From Tomocerus qinae (Eukaryota; Arthropoda; Collembola; Entomobryomorpha; Tomoceridae): a DNA stretch of 64,000 bases. The notes beneath the pieces were generated by a model, which was not told the DNA's origin, ran no database searches, and saw nothing but the letters and a program-made list of their open reading frames with translations. A program made the position numbers and the translations under genes. The stretch is taken from positions 11,098,001 to 11,162,000 of the forward strand of contig CM034548.1 of NCBI GenBank assembly GCA_020055645.1. The letters are read 5' to 3'. Below are positions 13,001 to 26,600 of the stretch, piece after piece (the first letter of the stretch is position 1; each line of letters begins with the position of its first letter).

Positions 13001-16000
13001 TTGAGCCATCATCCATTCGACGCAGGAAGCAAGTCAAAATTTGTCAATTTTAGTTAAGCTGTAAGACACAAGTACAGCAGATGAACATTATGGAATGTCA
13101 AGGGAATGCTTGAGTTGCGTTGGTGGTAGGTAGATATGTTGGTATATATGACTTGTGAAAGGTGTGTCTACAAATTGGAGTCGTTTCAAATATAGACATG
13201 CACATGTATTAGGACTAGCATGAGCTCCTTTTGGTTTCTCTCCCAATTTCTCGCTCTTGGTTCAATTTGGTTACACTTGGACAGACAGAGAGACTTGGAA
13301 GTGAGCAGGGAAGAGGAGCATCCTGAGTCAGAGCAGCTTAAGTCAAGTCACAATCAGCTCAACCATGAACTCAATGAGTTCCCCTCACTTTCCCTCAACA
13401 TTCAACTCTAGCAACTGAAATTAATGAATAATGAAGGATGCGAACAAATAAAGCAATTAAAGCCTCGTTAACTTCTCCTCTATTTCTCTCACTCATTCAC
13501 TCACATTAATTTTCTCATCAACAACGACGAAATATCCTCATTTCTGCATACAATACCCTCCAATACCCTCCCGAACGATAGATTACGGATTTACGAGTGG
13601 CATTCACGTCACACACGTGTGTATAGTATGTGTAGCACTTCTTAGAGAGTAGAAAGTTCTTTGTGTGGATTCTTCCCCATCATCTTCTTGGTCCTTTCTG
13701 CATATACTGAAAGTCTCCACGGAAATTATCTCGAGTCGAGTCACTCAACTCATTCAGAACATTTAACTTTCCTCGTCCTCGCCAATAATGCAATCCCCAC
13801 ACACACAGGACGACATAACTATAACAGTATGCTCTCACTCTAACTGCATTACGACGTCTCTTCCTAGCATTATGCCATTATTATATCTTTCTGCTCAATC
13901 CAGAGTGCTTCCGTCTTCTCACTCTTATCTGGAAGGACATCAACATCTTGTTTCCTCCTTCTTACTTTACACATCCTCCCATTCCCAGCTACCACTGACT
14001 ATCTCCCCATTTTATCCTAAATATCATTATCGCCCATCTCCACTGCCATTAAACCTTAACTCATCACTGCATCTGACATGACATGACATACCTAAATAAC
14101 ACGCTTCATTTCTCTTATCCTTTGACATATATTCCATTTATTCTAATGAGCCGTAATAATAGCACCTAATACAATAATACTATTCCACGTCATTACTCCA
14201 TATATTACTTGATAAACAGTTTTACTATACCTTAGACTAGACCTACTAGACCTCTTCTTGATATATCTACTATGCTGATTATTATGCAACTTATAATAAC
14301 CAAAGACCAGAACGTTGTATATATAGAGACTAAAGTCTACATTAAGTAGAGGCATACGCCCTAATTAAACATTCTGATTTGGAACACGCTTTAAATAGAT
14401 CATATTTTCCACACTGAACTTCTGTACCAAACGAATGAGCATAATTAACATACATGCCACAACACTTCAACAATACGCCTCCCTTCAATCATAGACTTAA
14501 TTTGGCCGTCATTTTCATACGCTCTGTCATTTTCTCTCATTACGCTCCTAATTATACAGTGGACCACTTAATCATCTATGCAATAAAACTTTATATCTAT
14601 TTTACAAGTGCTATAGTTAATACGTAACAAAATGCATACAGCTTTAGAAATAAGGATTAAGATTGCAAGACATGCACTTTTAGCAATTGCAATTGCCCAT
14701 TGTTTCAAATCTGGGAAAAAAGAGATTTTCGAATGCGCCTATTAAAACGTTAGGATATTTTAAAGCTTCTCAATAGCTCTAGATTTACATTTTATCTATT
14801 CTTTGTAAAATGGAGCTCAGTGGGACGTTGGGATGATATTACTACAAATAAATAGTCTTTTATACAGTGTAGAACTGCATGTGACAATTTGCAGGGTAAT
14901 ATTTCGACTGCATGCGAGCAATAAAGCCGTCCACATGTGTCGAGTGTTGTGCAGAGGGAGATACAATAAAGCATTCATGCAAGGGAACAACAGGACAACT
15001 TAATATTAAATGGCAATTGAAATGGCTTTGGTAGGATCTGGATGTGTGTGTTAATTGCACACAAATAATAGAGAGAGAGAGTCGGTAAATAATGATATAA
15101 AACTATAGTTTAGAGATTTCTTTTCATCGGAGGCCATGAATGTATGCTCATGTATTTTGGATGAGAGTGACAGTGGAGTGCATTATACTGGGGAAGTTAA
15201 GTAGATTTGTAGCATTATAACATTAGTAGCTCATTCTCCTCGACATCGTGCATGCATAGATAAAAGATAAATATGAATGCAGACAGTAACATAAATACAG
15301 TCAACAGTAGAGAAGGATGTTGCATATTTCACAGAAAGGAATGCAATATGTTCTGATAACTGTTATGCATAGGAGGATGTTAACGCTATAAATTAAACAT
15401 GCCACACATATGAATAGTGCGGGAATGTTGGTTTCGTTCCTCGCTCTCGCTGGGAAAGTGTGAGAAATGTTGAAAGAGACAGAGAAAGAAAGTGTTTCAG
15501 GAGACCTTCAGCTCCGTTTTCATTCCATCTCCCAAACACTCCCCCACACAATACAAAACACACACTCAATGCTTTTCTCCGGTTTGGATACACTTTCCCG
15601 AGTTTGCATATGTAATGGTAGGTGCCCGGGTAAGTGCAGGACCATATTATGATTATTTCCCCTCTATCTGTGCACACACCCTTCGTACTTATTTCACTTA
15701 CACTACTGAAAAGTGTAAGTAGTATGTCGTGTATAAATAGTTACTGCTTCAGTAAGCATATTTCATGTCTTTCTTTTTATAGCAACTCGAGTTAGATACT
15801 TCATAAAATATTCAGTTGAGTACCTGATAATACAGATATATTTAATATTACAAAAGTGCTTTATGCTTCTATGAATTTTAGCGAAACTTTGGGAAGAGGA
15901 AGAGGATGCTGCTGGTTTGCTGATGTCAAAGTAAATAGAATACTCCTTTGCATTGCTACCTATGTGTAAAGCATTTCTAATGTTGGAAGAGGAATTGGAC

Positions 16001-19000
16001 TGCAAGCAAGCTTTAGAGAGTAAATAAGGGACACTTCCGTGATGATGTAAAATGTAGTAAAAGTATGTATACTCACCCACTCTGACTGCTCTACACTATC
16101 ATCCTTCCTAAGTCTGTATCAGTGATGTCTAATGGAAGGGAGTTGATTGTGTGCTGATGATGATAAGTGAATTGTCTCTATAAACACAAGATATAGACAC
16201 ACATTATATAATATAACCACTATGATAAATATTATAAAAGAATTACAGAAAGTAATGCTATTAACAGAGAATGTTTCTAGTCCACAAGATCCGATGTAGT
16301 TATTAGCCGGCATATGTGGCGTCTGGTGTGTAAATACTGTTCAATATTACACCTACGGCCAAGTACTACCACTATACATATTTACTTGACTGTTCAAAGG
16401 AAATAATATAATATATATATAAGAATGGATTAATATAGTATGTAGATATTTGCAATGGAGACAGAAGGGGAGTTTGTGTTGAAAGTTGGGCCGACGAGTG
16501 TTGTGAATGGGAGAGAGATGGGAAAGTTGGGATGGATGTAGTAGAATGTACATGGGTGAAAAGTGGATAGTTTGAGAGAAGACACTTGGTCGGATGTATA
16601 AGTTAGTGGATGATGGTGCATAGTAAATAGGGGAAGTAAGTATAGAGGTGACTGAGATGAGTGGAGTGTAATGTCGGAGGAGTCGTATGTAGATAGTTAG
16701 TGGATGTGTATGTATTTGGAGTGAGTGTTCGTTGATGTGGCCGTGGTTGGTGTTGCTGGAGCAGTTAGAGAATTCGAATCTGGCCAGGCTACATAAGTGG
16801 AGAGCTCGTAAAAGGAAAGTCATGAGAGAGAGGGAGAATAGCACATTTCGCACATCAAAATTGGGCTATTCAGTTGAGAGAAGGCTCTAGTCGGCTGCCA
16901 AGATGAAGGGGATGTGAATGAGGAGTGAAACAAACACAGGATGAGACTTGGAAATTGTATTAAGGAACATCCAAAAACGCGTAGCGATAAATCGGGTTAA
17001 ATCGGAGGAATATATCAGTCCAGGAAGACGTAGCTAGAGGAAAATTTATGACCACAATTTCGCTAATGGAAAACACTTTCCATTCCTGTCACGACAATAC
17101 AACACAATAACACAAGCATTACCCACACAACAACACCAGGGCAGGAAGAGGACACCCAGGACTATCCACCTACACATACCATCACCATACTAACAACGTC
17201 CCAGTCACATCCCTCCAGACGAAAGCCAAGAAGGAAATCAAGCCAAATCCTCCTGCGTCCACCAATGTGATCAAATGGACGGAATATTTCCCGGATAAAA
17301 TGTCTTCTATTATGTCGTACTTATTAGCCTATTTTTCTTCACAAATTGAAAATATACCCAACACTCGACACAGGGACGAACAAGGATCATGACCAACGGA
17401 ACAGATGACTACACACCCCACCGCCATACAAGACACATTTGCTAGACAATATCTGTCTTGCTGAATCTCTTTTCTCCAGTCACCACACACACACTCCTTA
17501 ACAGCCTCTTACACCACTCCACACCATATTAGCCACATATTATATGCATATACCAACCAAGGGGTCTTCCCCTATCTCTTAAATACATTATCCAAAACCC
17601 GGAATTCTTTTTTCATCCATCGGACGGAGGAGGGAAAAGGAACCGACGGAATTGAATACAATCTCGTGACAGACAAGAAGACACTGTTATAGTGTACACA
17701 CACTACTATAGTACTAGTACAACCTACTACTTCCATATTACACTACTTACTAGGTACCATTATAGTAATACAGACATTACACACACTTAGCTAGGACTAC
17801 TAGTTGGTACCTTCTTATAGCCAAGAAGAAGACGACTCTTGTACATATTCACATGTGAATACAACAATGTGATTGTACTCCAGATATGGTTATTCTCCAG
17901 TGAAAGAATCCTACTCACTTCTTCTCCAGCACCTCCATTCCATCCACTCCTTTGTGCGTATTTCACGACTGTCCTGTTCTGCCTGTCTCATGAAATGGCA
18001 TCCAATGCTATTGCTTTTGTCTCTATTACATAATATAGGAACTCTTGGATTGTATTACCTACTACGTACATCTGTATTGGTATTACTATAGTCCACAGTA
18101 ACATGTCCTAGTATTTAGTATCTGTGTATATAATCTGAAAGTTGGTTGGAGTCTGGAGTAGGACATTCATAGAAGTCTACAGTTGAGTTAACAGTTCGAC
18201 TCAATCTGAGACTTTTGCTCTTTTGCCTTGTCTTGAGTTGAATTGAATGTCTTTCCATTGCATTGGCAGAGGAGATGCGAGGCAGGGCCAACTCAGTCAC
18301 TTACTTATACAACAATATAATAGAATACAAGTTTGTATGTAGAGAGATAGTTGGGAGATAGATAGACATGGAAGTGCACGAGTTACACTTAGGAAGAAGT
18401 CTGTGAACACTTCGTCTTCCAGACTTTGAAACTTCTGTGTGTACATTCCATGTCTGTCTATTCTGTAATTCTGTACAGTGTCAACTTTATGTTCTATTTC
18501 ATGCAATCAGCTCTTGCTCCACTCCACTCCGACACTCCAGCCAAAACACAGCAGCCGGGCCAGAGTTCAGCTCAGTTGAGACTTCTTTACAACTGTCGTG
18601 TCATCCTTGTATCTTGCGTACACTTACATTAGGTACATTACTCTAAATAGTTCCTCCAATATCCATCCTCCTCCTTTAATTCCACCCTTTATGTGCACAC
18701 AATCATATTCTTCGGATCTATCTATACCCTCGACCTCCTATCTACATCATATTACTTAGACAGCATAACATTAAGACTCCTTTTCACTTCGTCGACTCTC
18801 TTCGACTTGAATCAACTCACAATTCACTTCCCAACTTTTGTGTATCTATAATATCTATCTACCTACCTACACAACTATTATAGTAGACTACATTCGCTCC
18901 TAGTATCATCTCTATCCTTACTACTACTATAATAATACCTATAATAATAATAATATCTGTTTCCAACTTACGTAAATCCTGCGTATTTATGTGCCATTAC

Positions 19001-20000
19001 ACTTTCCCATCAGAGGAAGCAGCCAGTTGATCTTATTGTTTGTTTCTACTATCCAATACTATATGTTTATATGGATTTTGTGTTCTACCAACATACCAAA
19101 TGAAATGAACCAATCACTACAGTAGCCCACTATATATATCCAAATATTGCTATTGATAATATTCCAATTGCGTTGTTCTGGATAGCGAATGAGGAAGGAA
19201 ATAAATGAGAGCTGTCTCGTAGCAAACTGCCAACAATATGTATCATTTCCTAGCTCTCAGTCCTAAAACTCCCTCAACTTTCTTCACTTATTAACTTTTT
19301 ATCTCGGCGATATTGTCATTTGTCTCTGCTCCTCTTGCCCCATTGATTTTTCCGTTTTTGTGTGTGCAGAGCGAAGAATACTGCATCTAGCTTAACATAA
19401 TTAATCGCCCACTTACTTTTAAGCAATAGCACGATGGTGATGGTAATGAGGATGGGAATGGTAATGTCGACAGCATTTTGTGTGGTTAAAACTACTTTCG
19501 CGAAAGCCACACCATTCCATCTCGTATTCCTTCCTAAATTCCTTGCAATCTCCTCTCTCTCTATAGTGCAAAGTCTATGCAAACCCGTAGTACTAGATAA
19601 TAAATGCAATGTTACTACAGCACTGGCTAGAGTTAAATTCCTGTTTGATAGTATTATGAGCACATACATGTCCTAGTCCTATGTTATGTTGTGTTAAAAT
19701 TTTACGGTCTGCCTCTCTTCTCTCCGGCTTAACTTTCATTAGGAACCTAATGGAATGGAATTCTGTTACAGATTATGTGTAGAATCATGTGTTTAATAAA
19801 ATATCATATCAAACCCGCTTTGCCTTGTTTTACCACAATTACTTATGAGAAGAGAACCTATAGATAGAAATGAGCCAAAATGGCGAGTGCACATTAGTTA
19901 CCAATGTATATGCAAATGTATCTTCATATTATATGCAGAATGAAGGAATATCTATAATAACGGACATTGTGCAAGATAGTAGCTACTGCAGTTTTAAAAC
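10001..20000. other. Gene-poor simple-sequence DNA, 10-20 kb
   Basis: Same texture, with alternating purine-rich and pyrimidine-rich islands (pyrimidine-rich at about 13.66-14.1 kb and 18.6-18.95 kb). A 10-bp unit CAATACCCTC is duplicated at 13551-13570 and a palindrome ACACACGTGTGT (E-box centre) lies at 13611-13622. CT tracts sit near 11604-11618 and a GA tract near 15070-15080. TAGTA/CTACT motifs crowd 17700-17830. The G-rich to C-rich switch at 16.4-17.6 kb is described in the findings. A long minus-strand frame at 16353-16823 reflects C/T bias, not evident coding. Confidence 0.55.
17111..17392 (+). CDS. Unidentified stop-free frame without an early ATG
   Basis: After a TAA at 17108-17110, the frame stays open for 93 codons to a TGA at 17390-17392, in a locally C-rich, less AT-rich segment. 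The central part (KAKKEIKPNPP, then KWTEYFPDKM) is unlike the low-complexity translations around it. It has no ATG until late, so it would have to be an internal exon. I recognise no family and see no strong flanking splice pair. C-rich composition alone removes many stops. Confidence 0.1.
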   Translation, partial: HKHYPHNNTRAGRGHPGLSTYTYHHHTNNVPVTSLQTKAKKEIKPNPPASTNVIKWTEYFPDKMSSIMSYLLAYFSSQIENIPNTRHRDEQGS

Positions 20001-20923
20001 CCATAATATTTAAATGAACATCATCGCATATTGGTGACTAGATTTTGTGTGATGTTTAGAGTCGTCGTTTTAGCGAACTGTAATGTAATGTGACCACAGA
20101 GGCATACACAGCCGAGCCACAACCAGTAGAACAGCAGTCAAATAGTGTCAGTCACTCTGTTCTGCGGTGTGGATGTATATTCACATAAATCTCACATTCC
20201 TTCATCGGCAGTGTCATTTCCTCGAATTCGACTACTTCGCCAAGTCAATCTCAATTCTCTCTTTGATTTTATTCTATTTGGACATGCACACCTAACAATA
20301 ATACATTCCAGACAAAGTTTTTTCCCAATTTCCGCATGGGAACCAGTTTCAAGTGAAAATTCTCGATTCATGGTAGCGACACCTATTCGAATTATACCCA
20401 CATGGCTGATAGCATTTTCCTCGAAGCATCTCACGCTAAATACAAATTTTCAACAATTGTAGCGTGGATAAGACAGTAATGAATTATAGAAAAGCAGACG
20501 GGATGATCTGTGCTGAACGGTGAGATAAGGATTTGTATTCGAGGAATTGGGTGAGTCGACGAGTTGACGTATGATGACAGAGGCAACTGAAATAGTGTAG
20601 AGGAAGGAAGAGATGAGGAGAACATGGCTGATCGCGTTCGAACAAACAAATCAAAGCTGCTGCTAATGTTTATCCTTATGATCACATCACAATGAATGTA
20701 TCATAGTGGTGGATGCTGGACTGATAGGGCTTAGTAGTTAGTCAGATCCACTCATCATCAAGCTGGGTTCTTCTACTTTGGTTTGACTAGTGGTAGTAAT
20801 ACGTGGAGATAAAGCTATTAGAGCTTATCAGGCCCATCAGTCATTTATCTCTGAAAACAAGCATCCCACAGACGACGATGATCAAGTCTCTATGTAAAAC
20901 AGTCGCATTAGCGAGTGTTTGCA

Positions 20924-21436
20924 ATGGAGACATTATTACACTTATCTATTCGCTATCACATCCTTACAAATTTAGGTTTATGTAAGTTCTGCGTGTATTT
21001 TTTGAATGTATTTCGTCCCATTTCGCATATTTGTATAGTTGTACAGTCAGTATCCGTAAATAGGGACATAAGTAATAATACTAGTGTACTACTTGCAAAG
21101 CGGCACGACTGCGAAATGGTAATATCCACAGAGAGATCTCAGCATGTAACCTGGAATGGGCCAGGGCATCCTTCCTTTCCTTCCTATTGGAAACAGCATG
21201 GCCTCATAAAGTCATTACAAATAAGGAAGCCAAGCATCCGTAGAAAAAGTTGGGATGCGGATGATGATGTGATGTACCTCTATCTACTTGTATATTATCT
21301 ATTCTGTTCTACCTACATGTTTGATGTATGCTCTATTAGTCATAGCCTCGTCGGACCGTTACTCACTTATGTCATCATAATACAAACTATAGGAGGATAT
21401 TATTATGAAGATGAATTTCAGTTCTACGTAAACTAA
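20924..21436 (+). CDS. Unidentified 170-aa open frame, longest in the gene-poor block
   Basis: ATG at 20924 and stop at 21434-21436, with no introns. The product has a hydrophobic N-terminal part, a basic hydrophilic middle (RKPSIRRKSWDADDD) and a hydrophobic C-terminal half (YLYLLVYYLF, LLTYVIII) that could hold membrane segments. I recognise no domain. No promoter or polyadenylation signal stands out. Among frames that open with a real ATG it is the longest in the first 48 kb. Chance remains quite possible given the amount of sequence. Confidence 0.15.
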   Translation: METLLHLSIRYHILTNLGLCKFCVYFLNVFRPISHICIVVQSVSVNRDISNNTSVLLAKRHDCEMVISTERSQHVTWNGPGHPSFPSYWKQHGLIKSLQIRKPSIRRKSWDADDDVMYLYLLVYYLFCSTYMFDVCSISHSLVGPLLTYVIIIQTIGGYYYEDEFQFYVN

Positions 21437-23593
21437 TGCAAAGGTTCACAGTTACTTTGACGTAACTAAAATATAAGAAGGGAAATATGTTTTTCATCTC
21501 CTCCGTTCATTCCTAATGTTTTCGTAACAGAAAGCGATGACATATTTCCCGTGTTTTTTGGGAAACTACTTTGAAAAATAAAGATTGATGGACATGGAAC
21601 TAATTATTTTGAAACGGTCTGAACACACAGAAAGTTGAAGAAGTAGTAGGGACCCTGTCGTGAAAATATTAGTTAGTCTTCCTTCCTCTCTACCTACCTC
21701 TGAGTCTCTCCTCCTGGGTTGCTGACTGCCTGGTTTGATTGACTTCTAAAGCTGAGTGGTGCTACTACAGGAGGACTGGCTGTCTATTAGTGTCTGCTAT
21801 GTACAATGTCTTATATATAGAGCAGTGCTAAAAGTATTTACTATTGCGATAGCTTGTTTTGGCTCAGATGCATCTCGTCGTACCAAATGGAATGAAAGAG
21901 CAATAAATTCCTCACAATAGTCCTTTTTAGTTATCACAGGAAGAATTCTATAGGAATTTGTTCATTACTAACGAAGGATTATTGTAAGCAACGAAGCAGT
22001 ACTTGTCTCACTCAATCCTTCTCTTCCTTCTAAAAACAGCATTTCGTTCGTGATTCTGTGCTCAACTCAGTGCTCCCGAACTACAACGACAACATTTATC
22101 TTAATTCACCAGTACAATGCCTTTTCTTCAGTCGAATCTCTTGCACACAAATAATATAACAACCAGGCAATTGGCTATTTTGTCAAGAAAGTGGCTCTAT
22201 AGAAAAGGAATACAGCCACCTAGTACTTCTTCTACTATGTATACAACTTAACTATTAACAACAATAAGCAACTCTTTGCACTCTGCAGAGTCTAAACTAA
22301 ACTGTGCATATATAGGAGGAAGCTGCCATTTATTTTCCACTGCTACTCCACATTATTCTATTATGACAAGAAATATCAACAACAGTAAAGTCAAATTACA
22401 TCGCTAGTAGTGCACAGGAGCATACTTAAATATTTTATGCCTGATATTATAGTGACAGAGATAAAATCACCTGTGTAAGTACATGGCGAGAGGACATTGC
22501 TGTGAAATTATAGTGATTGACTGTCATGACGGAACATCTAGGCCTATTATGAATGTAGTAGTAGTAAACAGTAACGGGACTAATTATTTGGCAACTTACA
22601 GGAATGCTGATTTGTCATGTTCTGTCACGTCTTAGGATGATTTTCTTGTGCACACCTTGCGATTCCGTCCGACTTCCGATTTGACACTGTCGAATTCATT
22701 CCCAACTATATAGTATGACTCCCACATACATAATGTTTGTATATAGGTAATGTACTATTTATTGCCTCTGACAACTCACTCACTCTTCAGATTCACATTT
22801 TACTGGCTTCCTCTCCAAATGCAATTTGACTGAGACTCGAACTCTTTGTAAGTCCATTCTAATCTAATGTACTGTAACTATGTAGTCAATTTCCAAGCTA
22901 AACGAAACTGAACACAAAGGGAAACGTGTGGTTACTTGCTCCATGCGTGTTCCCTTCGCATTTACTATTATAGTATGTAGTACACACACAGATAGGATTA
23001 TATTAGGTATATAGATAGGAGGACTCAATCCTTATTTCGAAAACTGACTTGCTGTTGTTTTGTGAGTGAGTTTGAGTGGCAATGTTCTCCTTTAAATAAC
23101 ACACACATGCACACACACTTAGGTAATAGTACATGAAATACGGGAAGAAGAAGGGTGGGAGGAAAAGCCTTTAGCTAAAGGCATGGCTTACAGTTACTAA
23201 TGCATAAAAGCTAATGGTACACACAGGGTCCTTTGCATTTATGTTTTTCTATTATTCCACCATTGTCTACAGATGCATGTATGTAGATTCAAATTATTTA
23301 GGTTAACTAAGATTTAACGAGTGCAGGACATAAATTCTTATGTACCTACACATGATTATGTAGTACCAGGCTTCGCACAAAAGAATAACAAGTCACAGAC
23401 GTGTATAGCAGAGTCTTTCTTTGTTCAGAGAGATGTGCACTTTTCCCATGCATGAACAATCGGGATTCTGAATGGACCGAGCGTGTTTTGTGTGGATGGC
23501 TATTGCCCCGGTTTAGTCACTGCTGCTCAACTCCAGGATGGATTCGGATGGAGAAAACGGGAGAGAGAGCTGCATAATATAGAATCGGGTGAA

Positions 23594-23655
23594 GTGACTG
23601 AATTGAACTGAGCTGGCTGAGCTCTACTGACTGAACTGAACTGAACTTGAGTGAG
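23594..23655. repeat. Degenerate ACTGA/CTGAA short tandem repeat
   Basis: Imperfect 5-bp repeats, including CTGACTGAACTGAACTGAAC, with single-base variants (GAATTGAACTGAGCTGGCTGA). The same words recur in diluted form through much of the first 39 kb. Confidence 0.5.
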
Positions 23656-26600
23656 GCAGAATATACTTAGCCTTAGCCACACCGTACCGCCATGCCCAAC
23701 TGAACTAACCGACCGACTGAGCGATCTAGCAAAACCAGCCCCACTTAAGTTCATGCTACAACTTTATGTAATAGGTACTGCTGTGTACATCTCTGACACT
23801 CTCCTCCGCCATGGCTATACAAATACTCCATCCACATCATCACAATACACACGCAAATAGCATGAACACGGCTTACTTGCTACAAACAACTCATACCAAC
23901 AACATTTCTCCTATCAAACTCCGAATATATTTCCTTCCCAGGAGTTCTTGTCTGACAAAAACTTTTAATAAGTAACTACTATACAACAATAGCAACACCA
24001 AACCGCATTTTCTATATATTACACGTGCTTCATGCTAACTATAATTACTAGAAATCATAAAGAATGGTTTGACTTGGACCCTTCCAACATCCTACCTCTT
24101 TTTAATTGTCTCTCTAGCTCTGCTTTAATACTTGAAATTCTATGGCTTTTGTAATTACACTGTATTTATTTACCTACTCTGTGCGTATAAATTCCATTCC
24201 TATTTATAAACCATAAAATTCGGATTTTCTATGTAACCTCTTCTATAGGGCATAGACTCGTATTTATTATCTTCCTTTCATACAACCCCCAAAATTAAAT
24301 ACAACAGACGAAAACCAGGCAATATTCTCCAAATGGTTGCTATTCCAAATTCATTGGGTCAGCCTCTGAAGCCAACCACTTATTTCTCACTCACAGTACT
24401 ACTCCATATTGGAATCATTTCCTCCTGAATATACACTATAACACAGTAGATTAATACACAGACTTGTTTATAGCAGTAGCTTAGTAGATACTACTGCCCC
24501 GGAGCTTCAATTTATTCTTCCGAAACTCTAATGTTAGGGTTCTAAGGGGTAGGACAAATTTGTTTACACAAGAATCCACTTGCTAATTTCAAATTTCTAA
24601 GGAAATTATTTTCCAATTATAAAAGAGTTATTCATTTATGAGTTTCGATTGTTGAGAAATGGGGTTTTTTGGGTTTCATGATGTCAGAGAATAAATCGAG
24701 GTCCCGCACCACCATTGCTTGATAGTTTGTATTATGTAACCCATATTGGTCGAAACGTGGCGAGGCAGTCCAGGGTCTTAAACATACGAGACCAAAATGA
24801 CAAAATAAATAAGTAAGGCCGGAGAATGAAAGTTGCTTTGAGTGTGGGTCCTCTGTAGATGTGCACTATTCATTTGGAACTGATAGAATGTAAGCTTAAG
24901 TGGTGTTAGTGTTAGTTCTTTATATGAAAGGAAGAAAATATAATAATAAAAGGAAGGAATCCCGCTCCTTTCTCAACATATCAACATTGAAGAATAACTC
25001 GCAATGAATGGTCGTCCTAAGATTGCCACTTGAAAAGATTCGCATGAAATGTATATGGCTGGACTCTTTCGTGACACATCTGATGTCGCAAAATCTTCTT
25101 TCATTACCCAAGCCCTCTTCTATTTCTGGCGGACCATGCCAAAAGAATAATAATCAATTAACTAATTACGCGTACATTTAGTGCGAGGAACTTTTTCGGG
25201 GTCTTTGTTCCAAGTTGCTGACGATAGCGACGTGTCTAATAATAGTAACAGTTCTTGAAAGATGTTCCTTTATGTAGGTATATTGCAAAATGATTGGTAT
25301 TTGGATTGGAGTAGGGAGTGGATAGCTATTTAATTGTATTTCTGCATTAATAGCATTAATAAGAGAATAACAGTTGAGTCAGTCACTCAGTTCCACTAGA
25401 CTCTCAAGAAAATTGAGGAAGTCACGGTAGAGTGACTAAATTTCGTCCACATAATATTTCTTGTATAACTGAATTTCTTCTGGCCCTGTGAGCAATTCAG
25501 TAATTGAATTTGAAAGTGGAAGGTAGGATATCTCAGCCCTCACTTAATCGTGACTTTATGCAAATGGAAAGAATGTGCCTTTTAGGTAGGTAAGTTTGGT
25601 TATAGGAAACCCTGAACTCATCTTCGTCTCTCTCGTCCGAAGAGTGAACTTCAACTGCAAAGAACCCTTTAGCCACCCATCTGGAAAAAGCAATGCATTT
25701 AATTCAACTAGTGAAATATTCATCTGAGTAACTCCGTCCACTTGTGTGTGTGATGACAGTGCCCCATTCCTTTCATTAGAAGAGAGCAAGTGAGATCCCT
25801 AGCTCGGTTCGTCAGACGGGTTCTTTGCCATTTCTCTGAAACTTAGTTAATAGACGACTCGACTCCCGTCGTTCGACTTCCCTGCCATTCTTCTTGATGT
25901 AATTATAACAATCTCAGAACTTATCTATATCTCTTATACACTAACTATAGCACAACAGATAACTAATAAAGACCTTGTCTTTGATTCTTCCTCGACAACT
26001 TGCTGAATGCTCGCAGAATTTTATATTTCTCCCACTACTATAAGTATATATCTGATTATAATTCCTTTATATATATATATATCCTTATTAAAGTTGCTAC
26101 TGTATTATTACTTAATGACTCTCAGCATCAGATATATCTCAATTATACCCATCCTGGATTAAAAGAGCAACATCACATGACGCACGCAGGAAGAACTAAA
26201 TATATGATAGGATGTTTCGTACTTATCCAGTCATAGTAGATTTACAAAGTTTCGCTCTGGTATAATGCTAAGATCGTCGCCTGAAGAACTGCCTGCTTGT
26301 GGGAATAGCATCATTGAATTGATTGAGAGAGAGTTTAGTCTTTCATGAACGTAAACATCAGTTATCTAATGCGGCCAAACTAACCAAGCCAAGCCAAACA
26401 AATGCCAACTAGGAGGAGGAGGAGAGAATAAGGAATACAATCTCAAATCCGATCCTATTCAATTAATCCCATACATAAATGCAGCTTCATAGCCAATGAT
26501 TTTGTGAGTAATGGTTCAAACCAGAAATCTAATCACTATCTCTGTTCTACAACTAACGACAAATTTTCTATCAATCTTATCCTGTTAAAGTATCTTTGTG

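Noticed and set aside
16353..16853. 166-codon minus-strand open frame
   Set aside because: It opens at GTG, and its first ATG is about ten codons in. The translation is dominated by Ser, His, Leu, Thr, Tyr and Pro from C/T-rich DNA with very few G; strand composition explains the lack of stops.
20192..20434. 80-codon minus-strand frame with protein-like composition
   Set aside because: Overlaps a 105-codon plus-strand frame, has no recognised domain or splice context and no basis to prefer either strand; kept only as part of a finding.
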